Positions 43,311 through 53,002 of a DNA stretch of 64,000 nt are shown piece after piece. This DNA is from Bacteroidota bacterium (GTDB lineage Bacteria > Bacteroidota > Bacteroidia > 2-12-FULL-35-15). The stretch's first letter is position 1, and each line of letters opens with the position of its first letter. The notes under the pieces were generated by a model. It worked only from the letters and a program-made list of their open reading frames with translations, searched no databases and was not told the DNA's origin. Both the position numbers and the translations under genes were made by a program. The stretch covers positions 1 through 64,000 of the forward strand of contig JAFLBF010000016.1 in the NCBI GenBank assembly GCA_017303895.1, given 5' to 3'.

Positions 43311-46300
43311 ATGAAAAAACTACTGATTTTATCTGCAGCTGTTTTTTTGTTGTTCACTTCAACAAAAGCACAAACAACTACTGCATTTAGAAAGAATTAC
43401 AATCAAGCATTATTCGATCTTCCAGGCAATATTGTGGAAGGTTTAACTGCCAATACGTATGTGATGGCCGGAACGAATATGACCTTTATTCCGATCTATG
43501 GAACTGTAACCGAATTGAACGATACAGGAGCGATCAACTGGTCGTACCGCTTTTCGGATGCATCCATTGGCTTCCAATTGAACGACATAAAAAAAGATGC
43601 TGCGAATAACCAGTATATTGTTTGTGGTGGAAGTGAGTCCAATGCTGCAGTATTCATGGTTTTGAATTCAACCGGAGCAATTGTTTTGCAAAAAAAATTC
43701 AGTATTTCTCAGGCGAACAGTGCTTGGTTTAATCGCATCATTAAAGCTTCGGATGGCGGATATGTGGCTGTTGGATATGTAACAGGACACGATCCGGATG
43801 GTGCAGGTGCTGAAATTGATTTTAATCCGATCAATTACAATGATGCTAACGGTGATCCTCAAACTGAATACATTGGTTCTCCTTTGATCGTGAAATTTGA
43901 TGCAAGCGGAAACCATGTTTGGCATAGAGTGTTCAGATACTATGTAACTTCTAATGTTCCTGCTAACAGGATCTATAACGATGCAAGTTTTGTGGATGTT
44001 GTTGAGGTGAGTGATGGTTATGTGGCTGTTGGAAGTTATGATGTAAATAATCACTTGTCGGCAACTAATTCTGATGGTGATGACGCTACACCTACTGATG
44101 CTTTGATATTAAAAACAACAACAGCAGGAGCAATTACTTATCACAAACAAATTGATAATCCAAGTAATTCAACTACTCAAAACAGTAAATATTTTGGAGC
44201 AGTAAATAAAACAGCAGCGGGTGATATTATTGCAGGTGGAACAGATAACAGCAGAGAGCTTATTCAAAAGTTTGTAGGGGCTGGTGGTTTTTCAAATACG
44301 TTTAGTCGTTTGTTTACATATTCTACTTCTTTTGCAGGTGCCGATCCTGTTGATATTTCGCAAATTTATGAAGTGAGCGGTAGTACGGATCTTGTGACCA
44401 TGGCCATGTACATCCGTCCATTGAGTTTTGGTTTTCACAATTCTATTCATAGGGTTAACCCTACTGCAACAACCAATGTGTTTGCAAAACGTTATAATTT
44501 TAATTTAATTTCTATCTTACCTCGTGGAGGACAAACATCAGATAATGGTTACATTTCTATGTCAATGACTGCAGGTGGAACGAATTATGATTACCACGTA
44601 ATAAAAACCGATCCAAGTGGAGATACTCCATCTTCCGGTTGTCCTGCAACATCATTTACTCCTTCAGCAGCAGCCGGTCCTACAACATTTGCTGATCCAA
44701 TTTATAATTCATGGTCAGGTACTCCGGGGTCTGATGTAATTGCTGTTTCACGAACAGCTATTACACCAACACCTTCTTATGTTTGTACAAAAGTAGCTTG
44801 TGTTGCTCCAGCAGCTCCTGTTGTAGGAACCATCACACAGCCAACTTGTTCAACAACTACTGGTAGTGTTGCTTTCACAGGTTTACCTGCTTCAGGAACA
44901 TGGACCATCACTGCATCACCAGGTGGTGCTACAGCAACAGGGACAGGTACTACTGGTTCTATTAGTGGTTTAACTGCTGGTACAACGTATACATTCACTG
45001 TCCAAACAGTGGCGGGTTGTCCTTCTCCTGCTTCAGGAAATGCGATCATCAACACAGCACCAACAGTACCAACCGCTCCAACGATCGGTACGATCACACA
45101 ACCAAGCTGTACGGTTGCAACAGGTAGTGTGGCATTAAGTGGTTTACCATCATCCGGAACATGGACAGTAACCGGTTCACCAAGTGGAACGGCTACAGGT
45201 ACAGGAACAACAACAACTATTTCCGGTCTTGCTCCTGGAACATACACATTCACTGTAAGCAATGGAACATGTTCTTCTACATCTTCTTTGAATGCCGTTT
45301 TAAATACACAACCAACAACGCCTACTGCTCCGGTAGTAGGTGCTATCACTCAACCTAACTGTACGGTTACAACTGGAAGTGTGGCATTAAGTGGATTGCC
45401 TTCATCAGGTACCTGGACTATTACTGCATCACCCGGTGGTGCTACGGCTACAGGAACTGGTACTACAACAACTTTTACAGGATTAACTGCCGGTGCTACT
45501 TATACATTTACTGTAAGCAATGGTACTTGTACTTCTTCTGCTTCTACAAACGCAGTTGTTAATCCATTGGTGGGTGTGCCAACAGCTCCTGCTATCGGAA
45601 CCATCACTCAACCAACATGTACCGTTGCAACTGGTAGTGTTGCTTTAAGCGGATTACCATCATCAGGTACTTGGACCGTAACCGGTTCTCCAAGTGGTAC
45701 TGCTACCGGTAGCGGAACAACAACAACCATCTCCGGATTAGCTCCGGGTTCTTATACCTTTATTGTGAATGATGGAACGTGTAATTCTCCATCCTCATTA
45801 ACGGCTGTTGTAAATGCTCAACCTACAACTCCAACAGCTCCTGTTATCGGAACCATCACTCAACCAACATGTACTGTTGCAACAGGTAGTGTTGCTTTAA
45901 GCGGATTGCCATCATCAGGAACATGGACCGTTACCGGTTCTCCTAGCGGAACGGCTACAGGAACAGGAACAACTACTACCATCTCAGGATTAGCTGCTGG
46001 TACCTATACATTCACTGTTAGCAATGGAACCTGTACTTCTACAACTTCTGTTAATGCAGTTGTAAATACACAGCCAACAACTCCGGTTGCCCCTGCTGTA
46101 GGAACCATCACTCAACCGACTTGTTCGGTTGCAACAGCTGATGTTGCTCTGAGTGGATTGCCTGCAGGATCATGGACAGTGACCATCACTCCCGGTGGAA
46201 CTACTGTTAACGGTTCCGGAACAACAACTACTATTACCGGATTAACAGCTGGTAATACCTATACATTTACTGTCAGCGATGGAACATGTACTTCTACATC

Positions 46301-48080
46301 TTCTACCAATGCAGTGATCAATGCTCAACCTACTACACCATCCACTCCTGTTCTTGGAACAGTTACTCAACCAACTTGTACCATCTCAACAGGTGATGTT
46401 GCTTTAAGCGGATTGCCTGCAGGACCATGGACCATCACCGCTACACCGGGTGGAACAACACAAACAGGTTCAGGAACTACTGCTACTTTCACAGGATTAG
46501 CAGGTGGTGCTACATATACCTTTACCGTGAATGATGGAACTTGTACTTCTGCTGCTTCTGCATCAGTAACAATCAACACCTTTGCCGGTGCTCCAACTGC
46601 TCCTCTATTAGGAACCATCACTCAACCTACTTGTGCTACTACTACTGCAAGTGTTGTGTTGAACGGTTTACCTGCTTCAGGATCATGGACCGTTACTACC
46701 ACACCTGGTGGTGCAACAACTACCGGTTCCGGAACAACAACAACTATTAGCGGATTAACTCCAGGAGCAACCTATACATTTACTGTTGATAATGGAACAT
46801 GTACTTCTACTGCTTCTGCTAATGCTGTGGTGAATAGCGTACCAACACCACCAACTGCTACTGGTGGTACACCATTAGTATTAGGTTGTAGCCCAGCCAG
46901 CGGAACCATCAGTGCTTCTTCTACCACATCAGGCGCAAGCTACTCATGGGCAGGTCCCGGTATCGTTAGCGGTGGCGCTACATCAACTGCTACTGTTAAT
47001 GCCGTAGGAACATATACGGTTACCATCACTGATCCTGCAACTTCTTGTACCTCTACCACTACGGTTGGTGTTACAAGTAATACAACAGCACCAAATGTAA
47101 GTGCAGGTGGAACATTAACATTGACTTGTGCTGCTAACAGCGGAACCATCAGTGCTTCTTCTACTACTACAGGTGCAACGTATAACTGGACAGGTGCCGG
47201 TATCACTGCCGGTGGAACAACTGCTACACCTACTGTAAATGCGGCAGGTACTTATACCGTTACAGTTACTGATCCTGCGAATGGATGTACTGCAACCACA
47301 ACGGTATCGGTAAGTGCTAATAGCACTGCTCCAAATGTTACAGCAGGTGCTACTACACCGATCAATTGTACTTCGGGTATTGGAACCGTAAGTGCAAGCT
47401 CTACTACAACAGGTGCTACGTATTCATGGGCCGGACCGGGAGTAGTAAGTGGCGGAACAACAGCTACACCGAATGTAAATGCTGCAGGTACTTATACCGT
47501 AACGGTTACTGATCCAAGCAACGGATGTACTGCAACTACTATTGTTACTGCAGCAAATAGTCCGGGACCAATTGCCAGTGCTGGAACAGATGTGACCATC
47601 ACAGGTGGTACATCTACTACATTAACAGCTACCGGTGGAGGAACATACGTATGGAGTACAGGGGAAACAACAAGTGCTATCACTGTTACTCCTACTGCTA
47701 CTACCGATTATTGTGTGACAGTTACTGATACGGCAGGATGTTCTGACTCTGCTTGCGTTAGAGTAACTGTGGATATTGTGTGCGGTGAATTATTCGTACC
47801 GAATGCATTCTCGCCTAACGGAGATAATCACAATGATAAATTTAGAGTGAAAGTAAATCCTGATTGTGTAATGGAAGTACAATTATTTGTGTACGACCGT
47901 TGGGGAGAAAAAGTGTTTGAAGCATCAACAGCTGATGCTGCAAGCGTTACCGGATGGGATGGAACATTTAACGGCAAAGCATTAGATAATGCGGTGTTTG
48001 TTTGGTACCTGAACATTACACTTACCAATGATCCTACCAATCAGATCAAACAAAAAGGAAATGTTAGTTTGATCCGATAA
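43311..48080 (+). CDS. Giant repeat adhesin with gliding-type (type B) C-terminal domain
   Basis: A 1589-residue secreted protein. Signal peptide about 1-20 (TSTKAQ). The N-terminal domain (about 25-480) resembles a beta-propeller with FDASGNHVWHRVF-type blades. Then come eight tandem units of 84-87 residues starting (G)TITQPTC, with GSVALSGLPSSGTWTVTGSP as typical core (44,826 to about 46,850). Three units of about 80 residues follow (GTISASSTT, SYSWAGPG, GTYTVTVTDP), then a PKD-like unit and the C-terminal domain from about 1490: ELFVPNAFSPNGDNHNDKF, VYDRWGEKVFEA, GWDGTFNGK. That end is the type B sorting domain used by SprB-like gliding adhesins, which require a SprF partner; a PorP/SprF-like gene is next. 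Confidence 0.9.
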   Translation: MKKLLILSAAVFLLFTSTKAQTTTAFRKNYNQALFDLPGNIVEGLTANTYVMAGTNMTFIPIYGTVTELNDTGAINWSYRFSDASIGFQLNDIKKDAANNQYIVCGGSESNAAVFMVLNSTGAIVLQKKFSISQANSAWFNRIIKASDGGYVAVGYVTGHDPDGAGAEIDFNPINYNDANGDPQTEYIGSPLIVKFDASGNHVWHRVFRYYVTSNVPANRIYNDASFVDVVEVSDGYVAVGSYDVNNHLSATNSDGDDATPTDALILKTTTAGAITYHKQIDNPSNSTTQNSKYFGAVNKTAAGDIIAGGTDNSRELIQKFVGAGGFSNTFSRLFTYSTSFAGADPVDISQIYEVSGSTDLVTMAMYIRPLSFGFHNSIHRVNPTATTNVFAKRYNFNLISILPRGGQTSDNGYISMSMTAGGTNYDYHVIKTDPSGDTPSSGCPATSFTPSAAAGPTTFADPIYNSWSGTPGSDVIAVSRTAITPTPSYVCTKVACVAPAAPVVGTITQPTCSTTTGSVAFTGLPASGTWTITASPGGATATGTGTTGSISGLTAGTTYTFTVQTVAGCPSPASGNAIINTAPTVPTAPTIGTITQPSCTVATGSVALSGLPSSGTWTVTGSPSGTATGTGTTTTISGLAPGTYTFTVSNGTCSSTSSLNAVLNTQPTTPTAPVVGAITQPNCTVTTGSVALSGLPSSGTWTITASPGGATATGTGTTTTFTGLTAGATYTFTVSNGTCTSSASTNAVVNPLVGVPTAPAIGTITQPTCTVATGSVALSGLPSSGTWTVTGSPSGTATGSGTTTTISGLAPGSYTFIVNDGTCNSPSSLTAVVNAQPTTPTAPVIGTITQPTCTVATGSVALSGLPSSGTWTVTGSPSGTATGTGTTTTISGLAAGTYTFTVSNGTCTSTTSVNAVVNTQPTTPVAPAVGTITQPTCSVATADVALSGLPAGSWTVTITPGGTTVNGSGTTTTITGLTAGNTYTFTVSDGTCTSTSSTNAVINAQPTTPSTPVLGTVTQPTCTISTGDVALSGLPAGPWTITATPGGTTQTGSGTTATFTGLAGGATYTFTVNDGTCTSAASASVTINTFAGAPTAPLLGTITQPTCATTTASVVLNGLPASGSWTVTTTPGGATTTGSGTTTTISGLTPGATYTFTVDNGTCTSTASANAVVNSVPTPPTATGGTPLVLGCSPASGTISASSTTSGASYSWAGPGIVSGGATSTATVNAVGTYTVTITDPATSCTSTTTVGVTSNTTAPNVSAGGTLTLTCAANSGTISASSTTTGATYNWTGAGITAGGTTATPTVNAAGTYTVTVTDPANGCTATTTVSVSANSTAPNVTAGATTPINCTSGIGTVSASSTTTGATYSWAGPGVVSGGTTATPNVNAAGTYTVTVTDPSNGCTATTIVTAANSPGPIASAGTDVTITGGTSTTLTATGGGTYVWSTGETTSAITVTPTATTDYCVTVTDTAGCSDSACVRVTVDIVCGELFVPNAFSPNGDNHNDKFRVKVNPDCVMEVQLFVYDRWGEKVFEASTADAASVTGWDGTFNGKALDNAVFVWYLNITLTNDPTNQIKQKGNVSLIR
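44826..46855 (+). repeat. Eight tandem 252-261-bp coding repeats
   Basis: Unit starts (GG before TACGATCAC/AACCATCAC) lie at 44826, 45087, 45339, 45597, 45849, 46101, 46356 and 46611. Units 2, 4 and 5 are especially alike at DNA level, so the tract could expand or contract by recombination. Confidence 0.85.
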
Positions 48081-48108
48081 TGAATTGTAAAACACTTTAA
48101 AAACGATC

Positions 48109-49164
48109 TTGAAAATGAAAACTTTAAATATAAAAAATACAATCATCGCAGGAGCAGCCTTATTGTCTGTTTCTGCTATTAACGCACAGGATGTTCACTT
48201 CTCTCAATTTAGAGAAACACCGGTGTTCTTAAATCCCGGTCGTACAGCTCTTGATAGAGATGTACGTGTGATCTTAAATTATAAAGACCAATGGAGAAGT
48301 GTAGCTTCTCCTTATAAAACATTTGGATTCTCCGGTGAGATGGCTGTTGCCAAAAAGAAAAATAAAAATGCACATTTAGGAATTGGCTTAACTGTATTTT
48401 CTGATAAATCGGGCGATTCCAATATGGGAATTACTGTGGGGACATTAAATGTTTCTGCCATCATTAAAACAGGTGAGAACAGCTCCTTAGGCGTAGGTTT
48501 GATGGGTGGTTTTGGTCAACGCTCTGTTAGTTATTCCGCTTTGCGTTGGGAAGAACAATATCAGAATGGAGCATTTGATGCAGCTAACAATACGAATGAG
48601 CCTACAGGTGCTACCAGCTATACATTGCCGGATGCAGCAGCCGGTATTGCATGGAGTTATGGAAAAGGAGAAAAATATATTTCTGCTAATAATGGTGTTA
48701 GAGCAACAGTTGGATTTGCTGCACATCACTTTGGATTCCAGAAATATTCTTTCTACAAACAAACAGGAGAGAAATTGTTCTCTAAATATGTTGGTCATGC
48801 TAATGTGGATATCGGGATCGCGAATTCTAATTTGATCATTGTACCCGGAATTATGTTCACCATGCAAGGACCATCGAAAGAGATCGTGGCAGGAAGTATG
48901 TTTAAATATGTGCTTTCAGAGAATTCAAAATATACCGGCAATAAAAAAGGTTCTGCGATTGGTATCGGTGTAGATTACCGTTTTGGAGATGCTGCTATTG
49001 CTACATTAATGTATGAATTCTCGAACTTTGCGATAGGTGCCGGATACGATTTTAACTTATCTAAATTAAAAACTGTAAGCTCTGCTCGTGGTGGATTTGA
49101 AATCTCTTTACGTTTCGTAAGTCCGAATCCATTTAATGTAGGTGCTAATAAATCACGTATTTAA
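48109..49164 (+). CDS. PorP/SprF family type IX secretion membrane protein
   Basis: A 351-residue outer-membrane protein. Signal peptide about 1-24 (SAINAQ), followed by the PorP/SprF hallmark DVHFSQFRETPVFLNPGRTA and LNYKDQWRSVASPYKTFGFS. It ends in barrel-like strands (RGGFEISLRFVSP). Members of this family help a cognate type B substrate across or onto the outer membrane; here the substrate is almost certainly the adhesin encoded 28 bases upstream. Confidence 0.93.
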   Translation: MKMKTLNIKNTIIAGAALLSVSAINAQDVHFSQFRETPVFLNPGRTALDRDVRVILNYKDQWRSVASPYKTFGFSGEMAVAKKKNKNAHLGIGLTVFSDKSGDSNMGITVGTLNVSAIIKTGENSSLGVGLMGGFGQRSVSYSALRWEEQYQNGAFDAANNTNEPTGATSYTLPDAAAGIAWSYGKGEKYISANNGVRATVGFAAHHFGFQKYSFYKQTGEKLFSKYVGHANVDIGIANSNLIIVPGIMFTMQGPSKEIVAGSMFKYVLSENSKYTGNKKGSAIGIGVDYRFGDAAIATLMYEFSNFAIGAGYDFNLSKLKTVSSARGGFEISLRFVSPNPFNVGANKSRI

Positions 49165-49185
49165 GAAATAGCCTCAATATAATTT

Positions 49186-50781
49186 ATGAAAAAGCTACTA
49201 CTAACAGGCTTATTTACCGTATCATCTATTGTTACATCTTTTGCTCAAGTAACGGAAGAAAAAACAATAGGTGATACACTTAAAGTGACGATCAAAAATA
49301 TTGGTCAAGAGATCAATTCTACTTTTTCTGATTATTCTTCGGTAATATCAGCCGATGGTAAGATCATGTTCTTTACATCGCGCAGGCCAAGTACAGAAAA
49401 AGATATCAAAAAGAATAAAGAAGGTTTAGAAAAGATCTATTTCTCTACTTACAGTGATAAACAAAAAAAGTGGAATCCTGCTACATCTATTCCCGAGCCT
49501 GTGAATGCTCCGGGAAGACATAATTCCAATATCGCACTTTCTAATGATGGATCATGGTTATTGATCTATCGTGATGATGAAAATGGAAATGGTGACATTT
49601 ATGAATCACGACAAAAAGGGATCACTTGGTCGGAGCCTACAAAACTACCGGAGCCTGTGAATTCCAAAAGTCATGAGTCATCAGCGAGTATTGCTCCTGA
49701 TGGAAGAACGATCTATTTCGTAAGTGATCGTCCGGAAGGCAGTAAAGGCGGTCGTGATATATGGTATTGTACCAAAGATGAAAATGGGAAGTGGGGAAAG
49801 GCGATCAATATTGGTGAACCTATCAATACAAAAGATGACGAAGAGGCCGTGTTCATTCACCCCGATGGTAAAACTCTTTATTTCAGTTCTACGCGAAAAG
49901 GAGGCTTGGGTGGTTACGATATTTATATGACCACTAATGAAAGAGGTTTATGGAGTACTCCGGTAAATATGGGTGCGCCTATCAATACAGCCGATAATGA
50001 TCTGTTCTTTGTGTTGACTGCAAGTGGTAAAACTGCTTATTACTCATCCAGCAGAAAAGGATCTTTGGGCGAGAAAGATGTATTTGAGATCAACTTTACG
50101 GCTTTGGAAAAAAAGAAAGACAAAGGTCCGCGTTTAGCTTTATTGAAAGGAAAGATCTATGATGCAAAGACGAAACAACCCATTGAGGCTACTATTGAAT
50201 TAACGAATGTAAAAACAGGGGAGAAGGTGTCCAACTTTACTTCAAACAGTCAGTCGGGTAGTTATATGGTGAGTTTGCCTGCAGGTGTAAATTACGGGAT
50301 CTATGTTTCCGCGAATGGTTATTTGTTCCACTCCGAAAACTTTGATATGCCCGATGCGCAAGAGTATATTGAGATCGAGAAAGATATTTATTTAAATAAG
50401 ATCGAAAAGGGTGCAAAGATCGTGTTGAACAATATTTTCTTTGACTATAATAAAGCAACCTTACGTAGTGAATCGTTTTCTGAATTAGGACGTGTAGTAA
50501 AAGTGTTGAATGAAAATCCGAGTATCCAAATTGAGATCTCCGGTCATACCGATACACGTGGTAGTGCAGAATACAACCAAAAATTGTCGGAAGACCGTTC
50601 TAAGTCGGTGGTTGATTATTTGATCAAACAAGGGATTCCTACAAGTCGTTTGAAATACAAAGGATATGGTGAATCACAACCGATCAATTCCGATGCTGTG
50701 ATAGAGGCGGAGCCTCTTGAAACACGTAAAGAAGAGTTGCATCAGCAGAACAGAAGAACAGAATTTAAGATCTTACAATAA
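49186..50781 (+). CDS. PorE-like PD40/OmpA protein (paralogue 4)
   Basis: A 531-residue protein without the TPR part of the other three paralogues. Signal peptide about 1-20; PD40 blades about 35-305 (SDYSSVISADGKIMFFTSRR, ASIAPDGRTIYFVSDRPEGS); a carboxypeptidase-regulatory domain about 318-395 (LKGKIYDAKTKQPIEATIEL); and a complete OmpA domain about 405-531 with NIFFDYNKATLRSESFSELG, ISGHTDTRGSAEYNQKLSED and NRRTEFKIL. The HTD and NRR residues needed for peptidoglycan binding are present. It is the third gene of the adhesin-SprF operon, 21 bases downstream, and probably anchors that secretion or gliding unit to the cell wall. Confidence 0.9.
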   Translation: MKKLLLTGLFTVSSIVTSFAQVTEEKTIGDTLKVTIKNIGQEINSTFSDYSSVISADGKIMFFTSRRPSTEKDIKKNKEGLEKIYFSTYSDKQKKWNPATSIPEPVNAPGRHNSNIALSNDGSWLLIYRDDENGNGDIYESRQKGITWSEPTKLPEPVNSKSHESSASIAPDGRTIYFVSDRPEGSKGGRDIWYCTKDENGKWGKAINIGEPINTKDDEEAVFIHPDGKTLYFSSTRKGGLGGYDIYMTTNERGLWSTPVNMGAPINTADNDLFFVLTASGKTAYYSSSRKGSLGEKDVFEINFTALEKKKDKGPRLALLKGKIYDAKTKQPIEATIELTNVKTGEKVSNFTSNSQSGSYMVSLPAGVNYGIYVSANGYLFHSENFDMPDAQEYIEIEKDIYLNKIEKGAKIVLNNIFFDYNKATLRSESFSELGRVVKVLNENPSIQIEISGHTDTRGSAEYNQKLSEDRSKSVVDYLIKQGIPTSRLKYKGYGESQPINSDAVIEAEPLETRKEELHQQNRRTEFKILQ

Positions 50782-50782
50782 A

Positions 50783-50810
50783 AAAAGAGGTGTCGTTCGA
50801 CACCTCTTTT
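50783..50810. terminator. Bidirectional terminator
   Basis: AAAAGAGGTGTCG, loop TT, CGACACCTCTTTT between convergent genes; it ends the adhesin operon and the MFS gene. Confidence 0.85.
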
Positions 50811-52048
50811 TATTTTACACTGATCCCTCTTTTTTCCGAATCATAGATCAGTATCGAATACCAGATAACACCCACAATATACATTCCTGCTGTGATCAAA
50901 AAGATGTTGACGTATCGTACATCCAAATGGCGTAAAATGCCAAAAACAACTGCGCTGAAGTAGGTGGAGCCAGACCAGATCGCAGAAGTTAAGGCACTGG
51001 TCATTTCCCGGTTCTTTTCACCTACATAGTTCATGGTGATCTCGGAAGTCATCGGTGCTGCCGTATTCATAAGTGGCTGACGAAGTAGGTAGAAGATCAC
51101 CGCAACATAAACAGCAATACTATACTCACTATAATATTGAGTAGTAGCCATAATGATCAATGCGATGATTGCTAGTGATTGTGTGGTTGGTACCGCTTTT
51201 TTGTAGCCATATTTTTTCTTGATACTAGGCACGAGCATAGCAATATATGTGACTAAACACGCTGCTAAAAAATTGATAATAGAAATGGCTGCAGTACTCA
51301 TGTTGTGCACATTCGAAAAGAATAAGCTGATAAATGGAATGGTGAATCCGGCCCCGATAGCAATGATCGTTGTTGGAGTAAGTGCTTTGATGATCAATTT
51401 CCAGTCATAATCACGGATAGATGCTTTTTTCTTCTCTTGAGGAGATGGCACCTGTTCTTCTTTTTTAATTTTCACCACAAAATGAACACCAACAAAACCA
51501 ATGATCGCAATGGCAAATAATAAATTGCGTTCATTGAACAGATCCGGATCTATCTGGTTAAAAACAGCAACGATCAAACTGCTGATGATACTAGCTAAAC
51601 TCCACATAACATAATTGAGTGTGATCGCAAGGGTGTGTTGCTCGCTGGGAGCATTTCGCAGGATATAAGGTAAAACAGGTATTTGAATGAAGGTGTAGCA
51701 AGTGCCCCATAGCAAGTGGGCGATCAGGATCAAGCTCATATAATGCAAATGAACACCTACTAAAATTAAGAATCCAAAAAGAGGAACACCAATGGCTGCC
51801 ACATAAAATAGTGGAAGGATCTTTCTGTTCTTAATATAAATTCCCAATGAAACTGCCAGGGCTAACATTCCAAAATAGCGGTAAGAAGTGAAGTGAGCAT
51901 ATTCTGCATCGGAATACCCTTCTGCTTTCATATAGAGTGGGAGGATAGCAACAAATGCAACATTGATCAGCTGAACAAAGAATTCAACAGCGATCAAATT
52001 TAAAATAGGCTTATCTAATTTGGAATAGTCTTTAATAAGGGAAAGCAT
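50810..52048 (-). CDS. MFS transporter
   Basis: A 412-residue integral-membrane protein with about twelve hydrophobic helices in two halves, separated by a charged central loop near 200-225 (KIKKEEQVPSPQEKKKASI). The pattern fits the major facilitator superfamily, but no diagnostic substrate motif is seen. It starts three bases after the stop of miaA in the same direction, so both may share a transcript. Confidence 0.85.
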   Translation of the reverse strand: MLSLIKDYSKLDKPILNLIAVEFFVQLINVAFVAILPLYMKAEGYSDAEYAHFTSYRYFGMLALAVSLGIYIKNRKILPLFYVAAIGVPLFGFLILVGVHLHYMSLILIAHLLWGTCYTFIQIPVLPYILRNAPSEQHTLAITLNYVMWSLASIISSLIVAVFNQIDPDLFNERNLLFAIAIIGFVGVHFVVKIKKEEQVPSPQEKKKASIRDYDWKLIIKALTPTTIIAIGAGFTIPFISLFFSNVHNMSTAAISIINFLAACLVTYIAMLVPSIKKKYGYKKAVPTTQSLAIIALIIMATTQYYSEYSIAVYVAVIFYLLRQPLMNTAAPMTSEITMNYVGEKNREMTSALTSAIWSGSTYFSAVVFGILRHLDVRYVNIFLITAGMYIVGVIWYSILIYDSEKRGISVK

Positions 52049-52051
52049 ATT

Positions 52052-52969
52052 TTATGGTAACTCTTTTATTGTTTTTTGCACGTAGGAAATAATATCATTT
52101 ATTTTTTTAGGTTCAAACCATTTGATCTGTTCATCTCTCCTAAACCAGGTAAGCTGACGTTTTGCAAAGTTCCGGGTATGTTGTTTGATCAATTCTACCG
52201 CTTCGTTTAGTGATATTTTTCCTTCTAAATGATCAAACAGTTCTTTGTATCCAACAGTTTGTAATGCGTTTTTGTTTTTAAAAGGGATCAGTTGTTTCAC
52301 TTCTTCCAACAAGCCTTGTTGCATCATGACATCCACCCGCTGATTGATCCGCTCATACAATTCTTCTCTATCTGTATTTAATCCGATCTTGATACACTTA
52401 AAATTTCTTTCTTTTTTTGCTCCTGTTCGTTGCTTGCTATAGGGTTTTCCGGTACTCAAACAAACTTCTAATGCTCTTAATAAACGTTGGGGGTTGTTAA
52501 GATCCACCTGAGCATAATAGTCAGGATCAAGTTCTTTGAGTTGTTCTTGAAGTGCTGTTATTCCATGTGTTTGATAGGTTGCTTCCAGTTGTTTCCGGAT
52601 GTTCTCATTGGCTTCGGGTAATTCATCTAATCCGTTGCATACGGCATCTACATATAATCCCGATCCACCTACTAAAAGAATAAGATCTTTTTCTTTGAAA
52701 AGTTTATCTAATAATTGAATAGCATCTGTTTCATATTTCCCGACATTATATTCTTCTGAGATAGAGTGGGAGTCGATAAAATAATGAGTAACACCCAGCA
52801 TCTCTTCCTGTGTGGGTTTGGCAGTGCCAATGCTCATTTCCTTGAAAAATTGTCTTGAATCGGCAGAGAGGATACTGGTATTAAAATGTTTTGCCAGTTG
52901 AATACTTAAGGCGGTTTTACCTATGGCTGTTGGTCCGGCAATAACAAGAAGTGTTGGCGTATGTTTCAC
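52052..52969 (-). CDS. miaA: tRNA dimethylallyltransferase
   Basis: A 305-residue enzyme that adds dimethylallyl to A37 of tRNAs reading codons that begin with U. The P-loop is GPTAIGKT (12-19), followed by the family signature SADSRQFFKEMSIGTAKPT. The mid-region GGSGLYVDAVCNGLDELPE and the tRNA-binding motif NPQRLLRALEV are present, as is the end FAKRQLTWFRRD. Length is normal. The MFS gene follows with a gap of three bases. Confidence 0.96.
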   Translation of the reverse strand: MKHTPTLLVIAGPTAIGKTALSIQLAKHFNTSILSADSRQFFKEMSIGTAKPTQEEMLGVTHYFIDSHSISEEYNVGKYETDAIQLLDKLFKEKDLILLVGGSGLYVDAVCNGLDELPEANENIRKQLEATYQTHGITALQEQLKELDPDYYAQVDLNNPQRLLRALEVCLSTGKPYSKQRTGAKKERNFKCIKIGLNTDREELYERINQRVDVMMQQGLLEEVKQLIPFKNKNALQTVGYKELFDHLEGKISLNEAVELIKQHTRNFAKRQLTWFRRDEQIKWFEPKKINDIISYVQKTIKELP

Positions 52970-53002
52970 CTAAAGGCAAGTATTGATTGAAAAAGGAAAG
53001 AA

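Noticed and set aside
44777-45349. 190-codon open frame on the minus strand within the adhesin, plus similar frames at 46367-46621 and 46940-47206
   Set aside because: They mirror the Thr/Gly/Ala-rich repeats of the plus-strand gene and repeat with its period; they have no start context or family likeness.
44826-47560. Regular repeats considered as a CRISPR array
   Set aside because: Units of about 255 bp are in frame and encode Ig-like protein domains; there are no short repeats with unique spacers.
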